From contig JAPLDG010000007.1 of assembly GCA_026391845.1 (NCBI GenBank), positions 1 to 33,188 of the forward strand: a stretch of DNA of 33,188 nucleotides. The letters run 5' to 3'. Origin of the DNA: Bacteroidota bacterium. GTDB taxonomy: Bacteria; Bacteroidota; Bacteroidia; Bacteroidales; FEN-979. Shown one piece after another: positions 1-10,000 of this stretch. The notes under the pieces were generated by a model. The model saw nothing but the letters and a program-made list of their open reading frames with translations, did no database searches and was not told where the DNA came from. Every line of letters begins with the position of its first letter. Positions within the stretch are counted from its first letter, which is position 1. The position numbers and the translations under genes were made by a program.

Positions 1-81
1 GGAGTTAAGAAGGTGATTGATTTTCTTAAATCATCATTCGATGGTAGCATTTCGGAAGCTGAAGAGAAGATCAACTTCTGA
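1..81 (+). CDS. C-terminal end of an upstream gene (partial)
   Basis: The first 27 codons of the window form an open frame that ends in TGA at 79-81. The visible tail is 26 residues, lysine- and glutamate-rich, ending EEKINF. It is followed six bases later by a strong terminator, which supports it being a real gene end. Too little is visible to name the product. Confidence 0.6.
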   Translation, partial: GVKKVIDFLKSSFDGSISEAEEKINF

Positions 82-86
82 TGATT

Positions 87-124
87 CGGGAGTTCCACCC
101 TGAGGGGCGGAACTCCCGTTTTTT
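87..124 (+). terminator. Rho-independent terminator
   Basis: A perfect 10-bp stem (CGGGAGTTCC at 87-96 pairing with GGAACTCCCG at 109-118) has further C/G pairing inside the loop and is followed at once by six T residues (119-124). It lies six bases after the stop of the partial upstream gene and separates that gene from the minus-strand ATPase gene that converges on it. Confidence 0.9.
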
Positions 125-165
125 ATGATCGTAATGACAATAGGCTTTCATTTTTTCTATCTGGA

Positions 166-1860
166 TCAATCCACTTGATCTTTGTTTGTTGCTAAATCAT
201 TTAGTTTGAAGCCAATTATGTTCCTTTTTCTTGATCTTAATTGGGCTTCTTCCTCCACATGATAGAGCAGCCTTTTGCTGTAATCAGTAGTTTCGGCAAA
301 CAAAATATTATCAATTAGGAACTTTTTCTTGATATTCTGAATCTGTCCTCCACTGAGCGAGTATTTCCCGCTAATCTCCTGCAGTAATGCCTCGGTTATA
401 TCGGGAAATTCATTTTTAAGAATTTTAAGCCGGATTTCTTCGTTTGGGGTCTGAAAGTTCAGTTTGTACAGCATCCTCCGGTCGAATGCTTTGTCAATAT
501 TGGCAATCAAATTAGTGGTGGCGATAAATATTCCCTGAAAATCTTCAAGTTCCTGTAACAGTATGTTCTGCATGGCGTTCAACATTTGATCAACAGAGTT
601 ATGTGTTTGCTTTCTTTCTCCTAAAATCCCATCCGCTTCATTAAAAAAAAGAATTGGGGTAATTCTGAAATGTTTAAGGGCAGCCTGGTACTCTTGGAAC
701 ACCTTCTTTAGGTTCTTTTCCGATTCGCCTACCCACTTGTTTTTAATCTGCGAGATCTCAACCTGCAATATGGTTCTTCCGTGAATTCGTGCAATTTGCT
801 TTACCAACTCTGTTTTCCCGGTGCCCGGTAATCCGTAAAACAACATTGTCAGACCAGGTTTCATGCCTTTATTGGTAAATCTACTTTCCATTTCAGAAAA
901 GTTGCCAGGAGCCATGAAATCTTTTATTTCATCAACAGATCGCTGGTTTTCGGGATTAAAAAACAACTCCTGCTCCCGAATCTTACTAGGATCATGTATC
1001 TGACAAAATTTCGAGACAAATATTGAATTGTCCCTTGATGAAAGATCATCGCCAAGTTCGGTTAGAATCCTGTCTCCAAGTACCATAGATGAAAAATCAG
1101 CCAATCCGGGATTCGTAAAACGGATAAAGCCATCCCGCAGTATCGCACTCCTGTGATCCTTTATCTGACAGAGCAAAAAACGTGTCTCTGAAGAATCGCA
1201 CGTCAATGATTCCAGGATTGTATTTAAATCAAACTCCTTCTGGCCAAGGAGAAATTCAGCGCTAAACAAAAACAAGATGAACTTTTCAATTTCGTTCAAA
1301 CTGGTATCATTGATGATATTTTCCACAAATGGACAAACGCAGAACCGTTCAATGTCAGTCAGGAAATCCCTGTTGTGATAGTTGCTATGGGAATAGCGAT
1401 CAGCCCGGATGATCTTACGGATAGCCGATAATATTTCCGGCAGAGTTCCCGGTACAGGTACAATCAACTTTTCGGGGTCGTTTTGCGTGACGGATTCGAT
1501 CACTTCTCCGGCAACTATGAATTCCGTGTTATTCCCAAAGTGCCTATCCCTTGATCTGACCATTATCCATCCGGCTTTTCGGAGTTCTGCCAAGGCACAG
1601 TTTATCGTGATAAAATCCAGGGGATTAAATCCTAAAAATCTCATGATCCTTTTAATAGAATCCGTATCCTCCATGATCTCATTACATATCATCACAGAAA
1701 GTAATGCGGCTGTTTTTTGATCCTTTCCGAAAAATCCCGATAAGACTGAAAGATCTGCCTCGACTGCGGACAACTGTTCCTGGTTCTTAAATAGGTCTTC
1801 TCTTTTTTCGTATACTGCGCTAATACTTTTCAGGATAGGATTATTCATGTCAATTTGCAT
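166..1860 (-). CDS. AAA+ family ATPase with N-terminal helical region
   Basis: This is a 564-residue cytoplasmic protein. Residues 1 to about 320 are helix-rich, with a segment that looks like a winged-helix fold (about 80-120), and match nothing I recognise. A AAA+ module follows: Walker A GLPGTGKT (343-350), Walker B ILFFNEAD (about 403-410), a sensor-1-like IATTN (about 447) and a DRR arginine-finger region (about 460). The Walker B box has Asn where most AAA proteins have Asp; I recall this in some bacterial AAA proteins of the Cdc48/VPS4-like type, so it need not mean inactivity. Start is ATG at 1860; a second ATG lies four codons inside. The gene diverges from the WYL regulator across 167 bp and has the shared operator/promoter module upstream. 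A remodelling role is inferred; substrate unknown. Confidence 0.85.
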   Translation of the reverse strand: MQIDMNNPILKSISAVYEKREDLFKNQEQLSAVEADLSVLSGFFGKDQKTAALLSVMICNEIMEDTDSIKRIMRFLGFNPLDFITINCALAELRKAGWIMVRSRDRHFGNNTEFIVAGEVIESVTQNDPEKLIVPVPGTLPEILSAIRKIIRADRYSHSNYHNRDFLTDIERFCVCPFVENIINDTSLNEIEKFILFLFSAEFLLGQKEFDLNTILESLTCDSSETRFLLCQIKDHRSAILRDGFIRFTNPGLADFSSMVLGDRILTELGDDLSSRDNSIFVSKFCQIHDPSKIREQELFFNPENQRSVDEIKDFMAPGNFSEMESRFTNKGMKPGLTMLFYGLPGTGKTELVKQIARIHGRTILQVEISQIKNKWVGESEKNLKKVFQEYQAALKHFRITPILFFNEADGILGERKQTHNSVDQMLNAMQNILLQELEDFQGIFIATTNLIANIDKAFDRRMLYKLNFQTPNEEIRLKILKNEFPDITEALLQEISGKYSLSGGQIQNIKKKFLIDNILFAETTDYSKRLLYHVEEEAQLRSRKRNIIGFKLNDLATNKDQVD

Positions 1861-1888
1861 GGTATATAGATTTTTGTTGTTTGAATTG

Positions 1889-1922
1889 CAAATTTAATTC
1901 GGCACTCCATAACCTAATTATA
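1889..1922 (-). promoter_or_regulatory. Shared operator/-7 promoter module, copy A (AAA ATPase promoter)
   Basis: On the minus strand the -7 box is TAAATTTG (1889-1896 as CAAATTTA on plus), matching TAnnTTTG. Exactly 11 bases further upstream lies CATAA-N5-TTATA (1908-1922), an almost perfect 15-bp palindrome. The same arrangement occurs in front of five other promoters of the window. The box ends about 28 bases before the ATG of the AAA ATPase. The palindrome sits where a -33 element would be, so it may be a repressor or activator site. On the plus side a TAACTTTG box (1986-1993) could serve the WYL gene, but no operator at the same spacing is visible there. Confidence 0.6.
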
Positions 1923-2027
1923 TTGCAATTATTAATGAACTTTTTGTTGCGAGAAAACATCGACTGCGTTCTTGTTTATTTCATATAACTTTGCTTTTAC
2001 ATTTACTTGTGTACTAACAAACATCCC

Positions 2028-3020
2028 ATGCCCGTAAACAAAAACGCATACAAACGCTACCTGATCATTCACAATCTTCTGGAAAAGTCGATTGGCTATC
2101 CCATCCCCAAAGACCGGATACTCAAAAGACTTGAACTTGCGGGATTCAAAATCTCCTCATCCATGTTCGAGAAAGATCTGGAATCACTGCGAAAAACCTT
2201 TAACCTGCCGATTAAATACGATTTTGCAAACCAGGGTTATTGCTATACCGATCTTGATGTCAGTTTTGATATCCCCATGAGTGATGATGTAATAAAAACC
2301 ATTTATGGAGCGCTAAGTCAGTTGGCTCTATTTCAAAATACGAAAGCCTTCAGGAATGCAAAAGAATCACTTGAAAAGATCATGTCCCGTCTTGAAATTG
2401 ATCTGAAAATGCCCGTTCCAGGAAAGGATGATATCATCTTTTACGAACCCCAGACAAAGTTTTGTGGCAGCGAATGGATTACATTTATCATGTTTAACAA
2501 TCATTCTGATCATAATTTTGAACCGTATGCTTTAAAAGAAATTTCAGGCCGCTGGTATGTCCTGGGTGCCGAAAATGAAAAGGTGGCTGTCTATGGCCTT
2601 GACAGGGTTGTAAATTTAAAAATCAGTGATCACTATTATACATTCAATGAAGTTTTCAGAAATAAGCTATTTCATAAAATTAGGTATTCCGTAGGTCATC
2701 TTGATTTCACAAAAAGAACTCACGAAGTTCAACTTCTTTATGACAACTCAGTCGCTCATGAAGTCCTTTCTACGAAAATCCCTCAGAGGACGATGTTCAT
2801 GGATGAACATAACCTCTTGATTTCCGTCAAAGTCAGTATCCATGAAGATTTTGTCCGAAGAGCTATCCTTGCCTATGGAGACAAGGTTGTTGTAACTGGA
2901 CCTCCGTTCGCAACAGACCTGGTGTTAAAAATACTTAACGCCACTTTACACAGGTATGATGACTATTCCAAAGAGCATAATGAAAAAGACAAACCTGCAG
3001 ATACAAAGCACTCGCAATAA
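2028..3020 (+). CDS. WYL-domain transcriptional regulator
   Basis: This is a 330-residue protein counted from the ATG at 2028; an in-frame TTG at 2007 would add seven residues but is less likely. The N-terminus (about 1-85) looks like a winged helix-turn-helix. The WYL core lies near residues 168-185 (ALKEISGRWYVLG, then a VYGLDRV segment), and the C-terminus (about 235-320) matches the WCX extension with an AYGDKVVVTGPP turn. Proteins of this family (for example BrxR and CapW) often sit beside defence loci as DNA-binding repressors that may sense nucleic acid or nucleotides. Here it diverges from the AAA ATPase next to one copy of the shared operator, which makes it the best candidate regulator of that regulon; this is inference. 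Its stop is only nine bases from the stop of the converging next gene. Confidence 0.88.
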   Translation: MPVNKNAYKRYLIIHNLLEKSIGYPIPKDRILKRLELAGFKISSSMFEKDLESLRKTFNLPIKYDFANQGYCYTDLDVSFDIPMSDDVIKTIYGALSQLALFQNTKAFRNAKESLEKIMSRLEIDLKMPVPGKDDIIFYEPQTKFCGSEWITFIMFNNHSDHNFEPYALKEISGRWYVLGAENEKVAVYGLDRVVNLKISDHYYTFNEVFRNKLFHKIRYSVGHLDFTKRTHEVQLLYDNSVAHEVLSTKIPQRTMFMDEHNLLISVKVSIHEDFVRRAILAYGDKVVVTGPPFATDLVLKILNATLHRYDDYSKEHNEKDKPADTKHSQ

Positions 3021-3029
3021 AAGTACATT

Positions 3030-3356
3030 TTACCTGGCTCTAATCCCAATCACTGCATTTAGCAAACATGCAAAATCCCCGATGGATTTGCGATCTTGCC
3101 CGATGGCAAAACGCCATTTTGAATCTTCACCTGTTTCCTTCATTTTCTGGCTTAACACCGCACAGGAACTAATAAATTCATCGTGGGCAACGGTTCGATC
3201 ATAGTCAAGTTCAAGCTGCTCATTCAACTCAGCATAATACCAGTCCACCCGGATCCGGGAATAAATTATAGCCCGTTCCATTAAAGTATTGAACTGTTGC
3301 GTGTGTTTTGAGCCTTCCAATGTTTCAAATATTTGCATTGCTTGATTCAGTTCCAT
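3030..3356 (-). CDS. Hypothetical protein (108 aa)
   Basis: A small, mostly helical, charged protein with no signal peptide or membrane segment. The N-terminal half has an MELNQAMQIFETLEG opening and a Tyr/Trp-containing helix (RVDWYYAELNEQLELDY). I do not recognise the family. It is the third and last gene of a minus-strand operon (4073 to 3030) with gaps of 54 and 42 bases, transcribed from the divergent promoter region at 4113-4240. ATG start at 3356. Confidence 0.65.
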   Translation of the reverse strand: MELNQAMQIFETLEGSKHTQQFNTLMERAIIYSRIRVDWYYAELNEQLELDYDRTVAHDEFISSCAVLSQKMKETGEDSKWRFAIGQDRKSIGDFACLLNAVIGIRAR

Positions 3357-3398
3357 TTTTTTCCTTTTACTGGTTTGTAAAGGTATCTGACTTCAGGA

Positions 3399-3833
3399 TT
3401 AATCCTCCTCAACATAATATGGTTCAAAATTGCCCTTCGGCCATTCCTCATTGTTATCCGCATCAACGATTACCATGACCCTGGCACCATCCCATTCTGA
3501 CCAATACAGATATCCACAGCCTGTTTCTCTGGCCAAACTTTTGGCATCTTGTTCGTTTTTGGCATCAAATAAAACCATCTCCTCTTTCCCAGTTTCAATT
3601 TCATTTCCTTTTATATCCAATGGAATGCGTACAACTTTTTTCAAGGAATCTTTATCCCTGTGACTTATCGCTGTTGCATAACTTGCCGGGATGATCGCAG
3701 CAAACATTGGAGCAACCTCCGGGTTCAGCAACCATAATCCAATTTCTCCCGGCCCATAAATCTTGTCGATTTGGTTTCCGTTTTCATCATTGATTTCGAA
3801 TGCATAGTTCAGGTACTGTTTCATATCTGTCAT
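3399..3833 (-). CDS. Hypothetical protein (144 aa)
   Basis: An acidic cytoplasmic protein with alternating strands and helices. Residues about 20-60 contain an IYGPGEIGLWLLNPEVAP stretch, and the C-terminal half has a short DAKSLARETGCGYLYW motif that resembles a small alpha/beta domain. No catalytic motif or transmembrane segment is evident. It is the middle gene of the three-gene minus-strand operon, between the zinc-knuckle protein and the 108-residue protein. Function unknown. Confidence 0.7.
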   Translation of the reverse strand: MTDMKQYLNYAFEINDENGNQIDKIYGPGEIGLWLLNPEVAPMFAAIIPASYATAISHRDKDSLKKVVRIPLDIKGNEIETGKEEMVLFDAKNEQDAKSLARETGCGYLYWSEWDGARVMVIVDADNNEEWPKGNFEPYYVEED

Positions 3834-3887
3834 TGTATGTGTTTTTAGTGACTGTTTAAATTAAACTTTGTAAAAAGACGTGTGCGA

Positions 3888-4073
3888 TTACTTAGCAGGC
3901 TTTAGGTATCCCCATTGACACTGGCTGCATTTCTTCCCTCCCGAAGAGTAAGGTCCTTTATGATATGCCACACATCCCGGACAAACCCGGAAGTTGCATT
4001 TATCGCAGACGTACCAGGAAAAATTAACAGGATACTGCTTCCCGCATGCCATACAAGAGATCAAATAGTGCAT
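3888..4073 (-). CDS. Small protein with four CxxC zinc knuckles (61 aa)
   Basis: Eight cysteines are arranged as four CxxC pairs (CMAC, CDKC, CPGC, CSQC) within 61 residues, which is the pattern of a small double zinc-ribbon or treble-clef protein; zinc binding is inferred. It resembles stand-alone zinc-ribbon proteins that act as nucleic-acid or protein adaptors. It is the first gene of the minus-strand operon and its ATG at 4073 lies about 40 bases after a TACCTTTG -7 box. It diverges from the AddAB-like pair and shares the duplicated regulatory region with it. Confidence 0.75.
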   Translation of the reverse strand: MHYLISCMACGKQYPVNFSWYVCDKCNFRVCPGCVAYHKGPYSSGGKKCSQCQWGYLKPAK

Positions 4074-4112
4074 AGGTTTTTGTTTTTAAGGGTTTGTTAA
4101 AACTTGATGGTG

Positions 4113-4240
4113 CAAAGGTAAAGGGGTCCAACATAATGTATTTATGGAGAGTAATAATAGCAACAAAAAAATTGAATTTCTGTTTTGCCGACAGAAAAAA
4201 TAGTAACGTAAATAGATTGCGTTGTGACTATTTACCTTTG
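4113..4240. promoter_or_regulatory. Divergent operator/promoter module, copy B
   Basis: The 128-bp core is bounded by inverted -7 boxes: CAAAGGTA (4113-4120, minus-strand promoter of the zinc-knuckle operon) and TACCTTTG (4233-4240, plus-strand promoter of the AddAB-like pair). Eleven bases inside each box lies an operator-like sequence: CATAA-N5-TTATG at 4132-4146, a perfect palindrome, and CGTAA-N5-TTGCG at 4207-4221. Between them is a further inverted repeat TTTCTGT/ACAGAAA. The whole core is repeated, at roughly three-quarters identity and almost equal length, at 11230-11358. The plus-strand transcript would have a leader of roughly 95 bases. Confidence 0.72.
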
Positions 4241-4343
4241 TCCCAACTGATTTATCCAAACAAATAATAAAAAATCATATGAACCCGTATAAGAGTGACA
4301 AATAGATTAGCTTTGAATGTGTTTTAGATTTTAACATAAAAAT

Positions 4344-7014
4344 ATGATGACAATTCATTTTTCACAGTACTTTGACGAAGGTGTATTCCTTGGGGAAAAT
4401 ATTGAAGAGCAGCCTTCGGTCAATATCAGTTACCTAGGTTCAATGGGATTACTTGGGTTCCTTGAAAGGGAACTCGGCCTGACCGGTGAATATCCGACCA
4501 CTTTCGAGCGCGCCAGCAAATATGCTGCTGCCTTGGAAAAACATTTGACAGAAGCACCAGATGCCTTTTATGCGGATGCCTTTAAGACCGATGAAATGGG
4601 AGTTGCCCGGGACCTGATGAACTGGCGTGATGACCTGGTTTGGCTGGGATGGAAAAAATTGTCTTTTAATAATCAGCCTCAGCGGTTAAAAACGCTTGCC
4701 CTGGTTGAGTTACACTTCATTGACCGCCATTTTCATTTTGGTGTTGTCGATCGATGGCAGGATGTACTTGAATCGTTATTGAAAGATGTTAAGTCCATCC
4801 AAATTCAACTTATCATCTATGATGATCCAGAGCTGGTACATCCTTTTTTCAAAAAGTTGTTCCATCAATTGAATAATTGCGTAAGCTTTAAAAAGCTGAA
4901 TGACAACGTCACCATTGATCAAAACAACCTGGGCATGGTGAAGAAACTGCTGCTTGGAAAAGTTCCAGGGGATGACCAACTCAAGCCACTTTCAGAAGAC
5001 ACCTCCTTTTCGATCCTGCGACTGAAAGACAACCACCTTGCAGCCGATGTGCTGGCAAACCAAATCAAACAAGGTTTTAATCCTTTGGTCATCAATAACG
5101 AAAACAAAATATTTGATTACTATCTGTTGGCCAATGGGCTGCCTGCTTCTGGTTCCACATTGACTAATTCAAATCCTCTTATCATTCAGCTTTTCAAACT
5201 GATCCTTGTCGGACTGATAGACCCGCTCAATGTTTACAACCTATTATCCTTACTCCAATCCCCATACTCCCCGATTCCAAAAAAATTATCCCGGGTTCTT
5301 GCCCGTCAGCTTATTGAGAAACCAGGAGTAGATAGTTTACAATGGAAAGATACCATCAGAAACTTTTTTACTGATTTGCAAAAGGAAAATCCTGAGGATA
5401 AAACGCTGAAGAATAAACAGGAGGATATCGCCTTATTCCTTTCGTTCAACCATGAACCGACCATCGATGTCACCCGGATTAAAGATGTTTATGCATCTCT
5501 GAAAGGCTGGGCTGATAAACATTCCCTGCTTAATATATTTGAACACACAGAGGAAGAAAGAGATCAGTTTGCCTGGTTAAGCAAACTTTCAGGAGCCATT
5601 CTTCAGAAAATCCAGAATGAAACAGAGCCATACACCGGGACCAGGTTGCTGAAAATGGTAGAAAGTATTTATGAACCAGCCTCCTTCCCCAATGAAATAA
5701 CACAGGCAGGCTCAGTTGAAAGGGTCAGTTCGCCTGGCGGCCTGCTTGCCAACCGTGATCAGGGCGGAGCACCATGCTTTTTTATATTCCGGTGAAATTG
5801 AATTTTTACACCAACATGGTATTGATACCTGGCTGCCTGCCAACCAGGTGAAAATAGCATACGGGAAATTAAAGAGAGGGATCCTTGCAGCAGAATCGAA
5901 ATGCATACTGGTTGTTGTTGAAAAACACGATGGCGAGGAAACCGCCACTCATCCTGTCATTTCGGAGATCGGTGCCGGATTTCAAAATATCAGCCAGATT
6001 ATTGCAAACTTCAATGAGATTGAATTACTGACAAAGGTCGCCATGGAGGTAAGCATTACAAGGAGAATCAACTTGCCTGAACCAAAAACCAGATGGCAGA
6101 TCAGCAATCCTGATAAACTTTCAAAACGCATAACAGAAAGCGCCTCAAGTGTCGAAAAATTGATTCAGACCCCCTTTGAATGGGTCATCCAATACCAGAC
6201 GAAACTGGATAGCGGCAATTCGTTCACCCTGCCTGATTTGTCAATTTTACGGGGGAATATTGCCCATACAACAACAGAATCCATTTTATCGGAACTTAAA
6301 AATGATCTGAATTTTAAATTGACCGATGCTCTTATTGAAGAACGGTTAGCCACTAAAATCAGGGAAGAGGGGCTTGTTTTCATGCTTACAGAAAGGAGGT
6401 TTGAACACGAGGAGCTGGTAAGAAAATACAAATACGCCATCCGATCGCTTGTTTCAATCATTACTGACAATGAATTAAACATAATTGGCTGTGAACATTT
6501 TGCAGAGAAAGATATTCCCGGAATCGGCCACGTTGCAGGAACAATGGACCTGGTGCTGGAAACCAATCAGGGCCAACAGATTATTTTTGACCTTAAGTGG
6601 TCAAAGAACAACAAAAAATACCAGGCTAAATTAGAGGAGGGCAGATCAGTTCAGTTGGCAATCTATCATAGCCTGCTTGGCACCGATCCGAAGACCGGGT
6701 ATTTCATGTTTGACAATGGAAAGCTATATACCGGGCAGCACTTTAGAGGGGAGCATATTGTTCCTGTGACTATTCCGCAGGATCTTAACGAACAGGGTGT
6801 TCTCCTGCAAACTGTTAATTCAATAGCATATCGTTGGGATGAACTTGCTATCGGGGAGATAGAGATCGGAGACAATACGAGCGTATCAGACCTTCCATAT
6901 TTCAATGCCATTGAGGAAAATCAACTGATTCCTTTTGAAATGGATAAAAAGACAAAAGTAAAGTATGGTGACGCCTATAGCGGGCTGGAATTATTTAAAG
7001 GAATTATTGAATAG
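4344..7014 (+). pseudogene. AddB/RexB-like PD-(D/E)XK nuclease subunit, frame-disrupted
   Basis: Two overlapping frames together make one protein of about 890 residues. The first runs 4344-5795 (483 aa) and the second, shifted by +1, continues to 7014. The first part resembles the N-terminal region of AddB/RecB-like proteins without a Walker A motif. The second holds a RecB-type PD-(D/E)XK nuclease: GTMDLVL (about 6538), FDLKW (about 6586) and QLAIY (about 6652). The first frame stays coherent to about SSPGGLLANRDQ (5760) and the second becomes coherent from about HAFLYSGEIEF (5780). The segment I would expect between them is missing, so a small out-of-frame deletion is more likely than a single-base slip. 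The AddA-like gene follows after 16 bases, so the two would form a heterodimeric helicase-nuclease for double-strand ends. A sequencing or assembly error remains possible. Confidence 0.75.
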
Positions 7015-7030
7015 AAACACAAAGTTGAAG

Positions 7031-10000
7031 ATGAAAAATATAACCTTTATCAATGCCGGTGCCGGCAGCGGAAAAACGTACAGTCTGACCGACCAGCTAT
7101 ACCATACTATCAATAATGACATTTGCAGGGGAGACCAGGTTTTGTTGACCACCTTTACAAAGCGGGCAGCTGAAGAGATCAGGCAGCGAGCGTATTCTAA
7201 ACTTCTTGAAAAGGGAAAGACCGGGGATGCAATAGCCTTGCAGAATGCCTATATCGGAACCATTCACTCGGTAGGATACCGTCTGATCAAGAAATTCTGT
7301 TACATGATCGGTATGTCTCCAAACATCAAGGAACTGTCAAAGGAGGATGCTGATTTTTATTTTTCCCAGGCCATTTCTGAAATCCCAACAGTTGAAGAAC
7401 TGAATCAACTGGCTGCTCTTTCTGAACGGTTTCTATTTCAAGCAAAGGGAGATCAAAACCATAGTGCATTCGATCCCTGGAAATGGAAAGAGCATATTCT
7501 GACCATCATCAACGAAGCTAGAAGGAATAACATTGCAGATCTGACCTTGAGTGGATTGAGCTTTATCAAATCCATCGAGTTTATAAATTCCATTTTCGGA
7601 ATTGGCTCAACTCAATCGTTGAATTTTGCGAAAATTACAACTGATGTATCCGCAATTCTTCTGTTTCTTGAAAACCTTCCTGACCCAAGGAACGGGGGCA
7701 GAAAAAAGGAGGGAAAAAAACTGGAGGCCAACCTTTACGGCAGAAAAATTTCATATTCAGATTTTATTGACATTTTTGATATTGCAAACGACATCATAGC
7801 TCAAAAGGATCCATCCAATGTGAATGCCCAAAATTTGATAAATGACCTGGGAGCGTTTTACCGTTCCAAAACCATACAGGATGACATGTCGGCATATACC
7901 GCATTGATCTTCAAAATTGCAGGTGATTGTATTACCGCTTTTTCAGAATACAAAAGAGAACATGGATTGGTGGATTATACCGACATGGAGACCCGGTTTC
8001 TTGAATTGCTGAACATCCCAACTGTACAAACTGAACTTAAGCAAACCATCAAGCTGGTGATGGTAGACGAATTCCAGGATTCAAACCCCATCCAGTTGAG
8101 CATCTTCATAAAGCTTGCTGAAATTGTTGACCAGAGTATCTGGGTGGGTGATCCTAAACAGGCGATTTACGGGTTCAATGGTTCAGATCCTGTATTGGTA
8201 AGCAATCTGTTGAAGGTGTTTTACGAACAAAACGACTGTAACCTCAAACTGCAATTGCTAAAAAACTCATGGCGCTCGAGGGGCGACCTGGTAAACCTGA
8301 CCAACAAAATGTTTGAAGTTTGCCTGGAAGATCAGTCTTCACCAGTTCTGATAAATAAAAATGACATCCTGGGTGATGGAAAATCCATTCAGCCCTGGAT
8401 CGCAGAGAAGTTCGGGGCAAAGGAACAGGTTACCCTAGCCGCCAAGGATACGATAGGGCTGATCCCGGTCCGCAATGACAAGGCTGATGGATTTATCCCT
8501 GATGAACAACAGCTTGCATTGAACCACTGGCATTTTATAAATGAGATCAAAGGGGCGGGAAACATTAATAATTTTAACTATTATCTTGCAAGGAGGATCA
8601 AAGATCTTATCGCAAAAGAACAACCTGTTTTTGATAAATCAATCCAAAAAACCAGGTCGATGCTGCCCTCGGATATCGCTGTTCTTTGCAGACAAAACAA
8701 GGAGGTAAAAGAGCTAGCCGCCGAGCTGATGAAGAACGGCATAGAGGTGGCAGCCAGTATTGACGGGTTATCCATTACAGCCGAATACCGGCTTATGATC
8801 AACATTCTCAATTACATTGCCGATTCCTCAAACTCACTGGCCGTTACGGAAATTCTGTTGCTAATCAACAAAGACAATGCCTTTACTGCGGAGTCTGTAA
8901 TAGAAAAAAGACTTGATTTTATTTCCGATAGTCCGGCCCGTACCGATGAAAATGGGCGGGAATACTACGATTATGTATCAAAATGGGGAAAGGACGATGA
9001 GTTCGTTCAAAAACTGGAACTTTTTGTAAATAGTTCCTTTCACCTCTCCGTTCCGGAACTGATTGAAAAAGCAGTTGCGGAGTTGGAAATAGTAAAGCAT
9101 ATTTCAGCCTGGGAAAAGACGGAACAGCGAAAGTCAAATATTCAGCAAATGATCTTGTATGCACATAATTATGATGATTATTGCGTAAAGCTTAACATCG
9201 CCTCCAGCCTTGCAGGTTTTGTGCAATGGTTGAAACTGGGCCAGGAAAAAAACCTGCAGGCTGCTTCCGTCAATCAGAATGCTGTGAATATTACAACCTA
9301 TCATAAAGCCAAAGGACTTGAATGGCCCTGCGTGATCTTAACCAGTTTGGGTCATGATCACGATTTCAAAACACTTCAAAAGGATTTTTTCAAAACCTCG
9401 GTAAAAATGTCGGCGCCTCTCGATATTGAAAATCCATTGAATAACCGATATATCAATTTCAGTTTCTGGCCTTTCGGATCTAAAGGGAATATCATGGGCT
9501 TCGAAGATGAAATCAAAAATTCCGAGGCTTTCATTGAAGTGCAAACAGCTAAAATAAAGGAGATCAAAAGGCTGTTATATGTTGGTATGACCCGTGCAAG
9601 GGATTATCTTATAACAACAAGTTTCCTCAAGAAAGAGGCCAAATGGATGAACTTGGTCAATGACCAAGAAGGTAACTGGAGTCTTGAAAACATGACACAA
9701 CAGAATACAGCATCCACCCTTCTTGACCTTTTCGATCATGGAATCATGGTCAACTACCAAGTAATACCAGATGACCGTGCTGAATTCATTTACGAATATG
9801 ATGCACAGGAATACAAACCGGCAACCTATTTTGCAAAAGAGGCTGTAAATGACTACCCCCCAAAATTCATTTCGCCAAGCAAATTGAAAGAAACGGCTGA
9901 TGTTACTGTCAGTCTGGTATGCAATTATGAACACCGGATTAAGACGGGAAATAAAATTAATGAGGCCTTGATGGGCAATTGTCTGCATGATATTCTGTAT

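Noticed and set aside
4279-4305. Eight-codon upstream reading frame (MNPYKSDK) in the leader of the AddB-like gene
   Set aside because: So short a frame is expected by chance, and no counterpart is conserved in the leader after copy C.
5716-5795. Programmed +1 frameshift in the AddB-like gene
   Set aside because: The overlap does contain a T-run, but the expected conserved segment is missing at the junction, which favours a deletion.
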